The notes under the pieces are model-generated. The model searched no databases, was not told the origin of the DNA, and saw nothing but the letters and a program-made list of their open reading frames with translations. This document shows positions 30,542 through 31,866 of a stretch of DNA of 31,866 nucleotides, one piece after another (the stretch's first letter is position 1; every line of letters begins with the position of its first letter). A program made the translations under genes and the position numbers. This stretch comes from a virus: positions 1 through 31,866 of the IMG/VR virus record IMGVR_UViG_3300009790_000044. One strand, written 5' to 3'.

Positions 30542-31866
30542 GCGAAGAAGAAATCACAGTCTTTTAACTGTTGAATATCTAAGTCACCCTTCTCTAGTTC
30601 TTCAGGTAACTCAGTGTGTAGTTCAACAGGTAACTGCGACTTAACATCTTCTTTAAACTCTTTAAGTACGTCCGTCTCTGTGAATGTCTGAATGAAGGCT
30701 TGCTTCAATGATACACTCAACATCTCAACGTCGGCTGCCGTAGTTCCGAAGCTGTCATGCACATTACAAAAGTTTCTTATGCCATTGTCATATGCAACAT
30801 TAACAGTCCTCATCATAGCTGCCGAGTCTAATGAGTGTACAAAGTTAGGTGCAACCCCATTGCTCATCCTCAGCTTATCCGTCTTGTCAGTCTCATAGTT
30901 TACTCGAGGCTTGATAACCTCACCGAGTAACATGGTCTTGACTCTCTTGGATTTCATTTCAGGATAGGATTGATAAACAGGGAAGCCGACAGGTGTTATC
31001 CAATGTATAGGTAGCTGCTCTTTAGATACCACCTTAGCTATCTGTTGAAGATAATCCATACCATGACGTGCTGATGTCAGGTTATCACCAATGCTGTCCC
31101 ATATGACACCAGCTAAATAAATGGCTGGCTTGAACACGTCAGTGGTGAACGGATGTTCTTCTCCCTTATCCTTACGCTTGGTCAAGTCTTCGACAACAAA
31201 GTCAGTGCATGAGTATCTAGTAGACCCATAGCATATAGTCATAATGCTACGTTTAGTGGTGCTACGCTTTACTCCATACTCTAACCATGCGTGTGCATAA
31301 GGCTTGCCCTCAGCTTTGTCTTGTTTCAGTTTCTCTGTCACTGAGTCAGCGACAAGTTGGTATATGTCCTGTGGTGTATCACTAGGCACTACATTGACCA
31401 GCTTGCCAGCTGTCTCATCACGTAACATTAGCGAGTATAACTGTAACCCATTACAGCTACCGTCAATCGAGACAGGTAAGTGAGACACAAAGCCGTAGCC
31501 TGTGTCCTGAAACTCGACCCACTCTTTACACCAAGCGAGGAATTGAAATGGTGAGTCTGCCTCTTCCCATTCCCGATTGACAATAGGGTCTTGAACGATA
31601 CGACGAAACATTTTCATGTTGTCATCATTCATGGACCAATCTGCCCTCTCTTCGAGGGTAATCTTATCATTGCCCCACACGTTAGCCCCGTGCACAGCTA
31701 ACCAAAAACCACCTGAATTATCTTCAGTGATTTCTTTACCATGACTAAACTCAAGTAAAGCTTTAGCACCTGATATTCCCTGATAATTTAGGAACGCTGG
31801 TACGCAATAGGCTCTACCTCTGAAGTCTAATTGAAGAGGGAAGTAGATGTTCTCATAATCTTTAAA
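30538..31866 (-). CDS. 1: T7-type single-subunit RNA polymerase, C-terminal half (truncated by window edge)
   Basis: 443 residues visible; the frame runs off the right edge at a point equal to about T7 residue 408, so roughly half is missing. Signatures: IYFPLQLDFRGRAY (T7 DxxGR motif), the motif A segment SIDGSCNGLQ (T7 Asp537), motif B KRSTTKRSIMTICYGS (T7 Lys631 and Tyr639), and motif C VHDSFGT (T7 His811, Asp812), with the conserved Phe-Ala end (CDFFFA). The specificity loop (around VKTMLLGEVIKPRVNYETD) differs from T7, so different promoters are expected. It transcribes the phage middle and late genes, presumably from the five motifs noted here. The stop codon is embedded in the next promoter. 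Confidence 0.96.
   Translation of the reverse strand, partial: FKDYENIYFPLQLDFRGRAYCVPAFLNYQGISGAKALLEFSHGKEITEDNSGGFWLAVHGANVWGNDKITLEERADWSMNDDNMKMFRRIVQDPIVNREWEEADSPFQFLAWCKEWVEFQDTGYGFVSHLPVSIDGSCNGLQLYSLMLRDETAGKLVNVVPSDTPQDIYQLVADSVTEKLKQDKAEGKPYAHAWLEYGVKRSTTKRSIMTICYGSTRYSCTDFVVEDLTKRKDKGEEHPFTTDVFKPAIYLAGVIWDSIGDNLTSARHGMDYLQQIAKVVSKEQLPIHWITPVGFPVYQSYPEMKSKRVKTMLLGEVIKPRVNYETDKTDKLRMSNGVAPNFVHSLDSAAMMRTVNVAYDNGIRNFCNVHDSFGTTAADVEMLSVSLKQAFIQTFTETDVLKEFKEDVKSQLPVELHTELPEELEKGDLDIQQLKDCDFFFA

Noticed and set aside
1-31866. tRNA genes, CRISPR arrays, insertion sequences, integrase or attachment site
   Set aside because: None was recognised on reading; no array-like repeat, cloverleaf or transposase motif was seen, though tRNA detection by eye is not reliable.

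Overview
The window looks like most of a marine, T7-like podovirus genome (Autographiviridae type: it carries its own single-subunit RNA polymerase). It is AT-rich and tightly packed. Every gene I accept is on the minus strand, so transcription runs from position 31866 towards position 1. Host cannot be read from the sequence. The style (class I RNR between the replication and head genes, repeat-rich tail fibres, small marine tail modules) resembles cyanobacterial and SAR11 podoviruses, but no psbA, hli, talC or integrase lies in the window, and no tRNA or CRISPR was seen.

Layout in the order of transcription. (1) 31866-23667, transcription and replication: C-terminal half of the RNA polymerase, ssDNA-binding protein (gp2.5), endonuclease I (gp3), a T7-lysozyme-like amidase (gp3.5), a small putative ribbon-helix-helix protein, primase-helicase (gp4), two small unknowns, a PD-(D/E)XK nuclease, family A DNA polymerase (gp5), 5'-3' exonuclease (gp6) and a DUF3310 protein. 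(2) 23658-20959, nucleotide supply: NrdA and NrdB, a two-subunit class I ribonucleotide reductase. (3) 20933-12361, particle: four small proteins, three of which share end motifs recalling T7 gp6.7 and gp7.3, then portal (gp8), scaffold (gp9), a 15-residue Lys/Gly ORF, major capsid (gp10), a strong terminator, tail tubular proteins A and B (gp11, gp12), gp13-like and gp14-like proteins. (4) 12359-6361, two large ejection proteins in the gp15 and gp16 positions. (5) 6323-406, an expanded receptor-binding module: a gp17-like fibre with a long heptapeptide repeat, six further fibre-related or small proteins including one with an S74 self-cleaving chaperone domain, and an unknown. (6) 405-1, the start of a fatty acid desaturase gene cut by the window edge. 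Terminase, holin and spanin are not in the window.

The main regulatory finding is a recurring 17-base motif, consensus TTAAAGTACCCGTTTTA followed by G. It fits a promoter for the phage RNA polymerase. Four copies sit exactly where T7 carries late promoters (before gp2.5, gp4, the structural block and the tail fibre), and in all four the TAA of the motif is the stop codon of the upstream gene. A fifth copy lies inside the gp6 exonuclease gene. Together with the single terminator after the capsid gene, these divide an otherwise continuous gene string into T7-like transcription units. Other points worth a second look are the altered active-site residues of the amidase, the internal start giving a gp4B-like helicase, the shortened thioredoxin-binding insert of the polymerase, and the desaturase.
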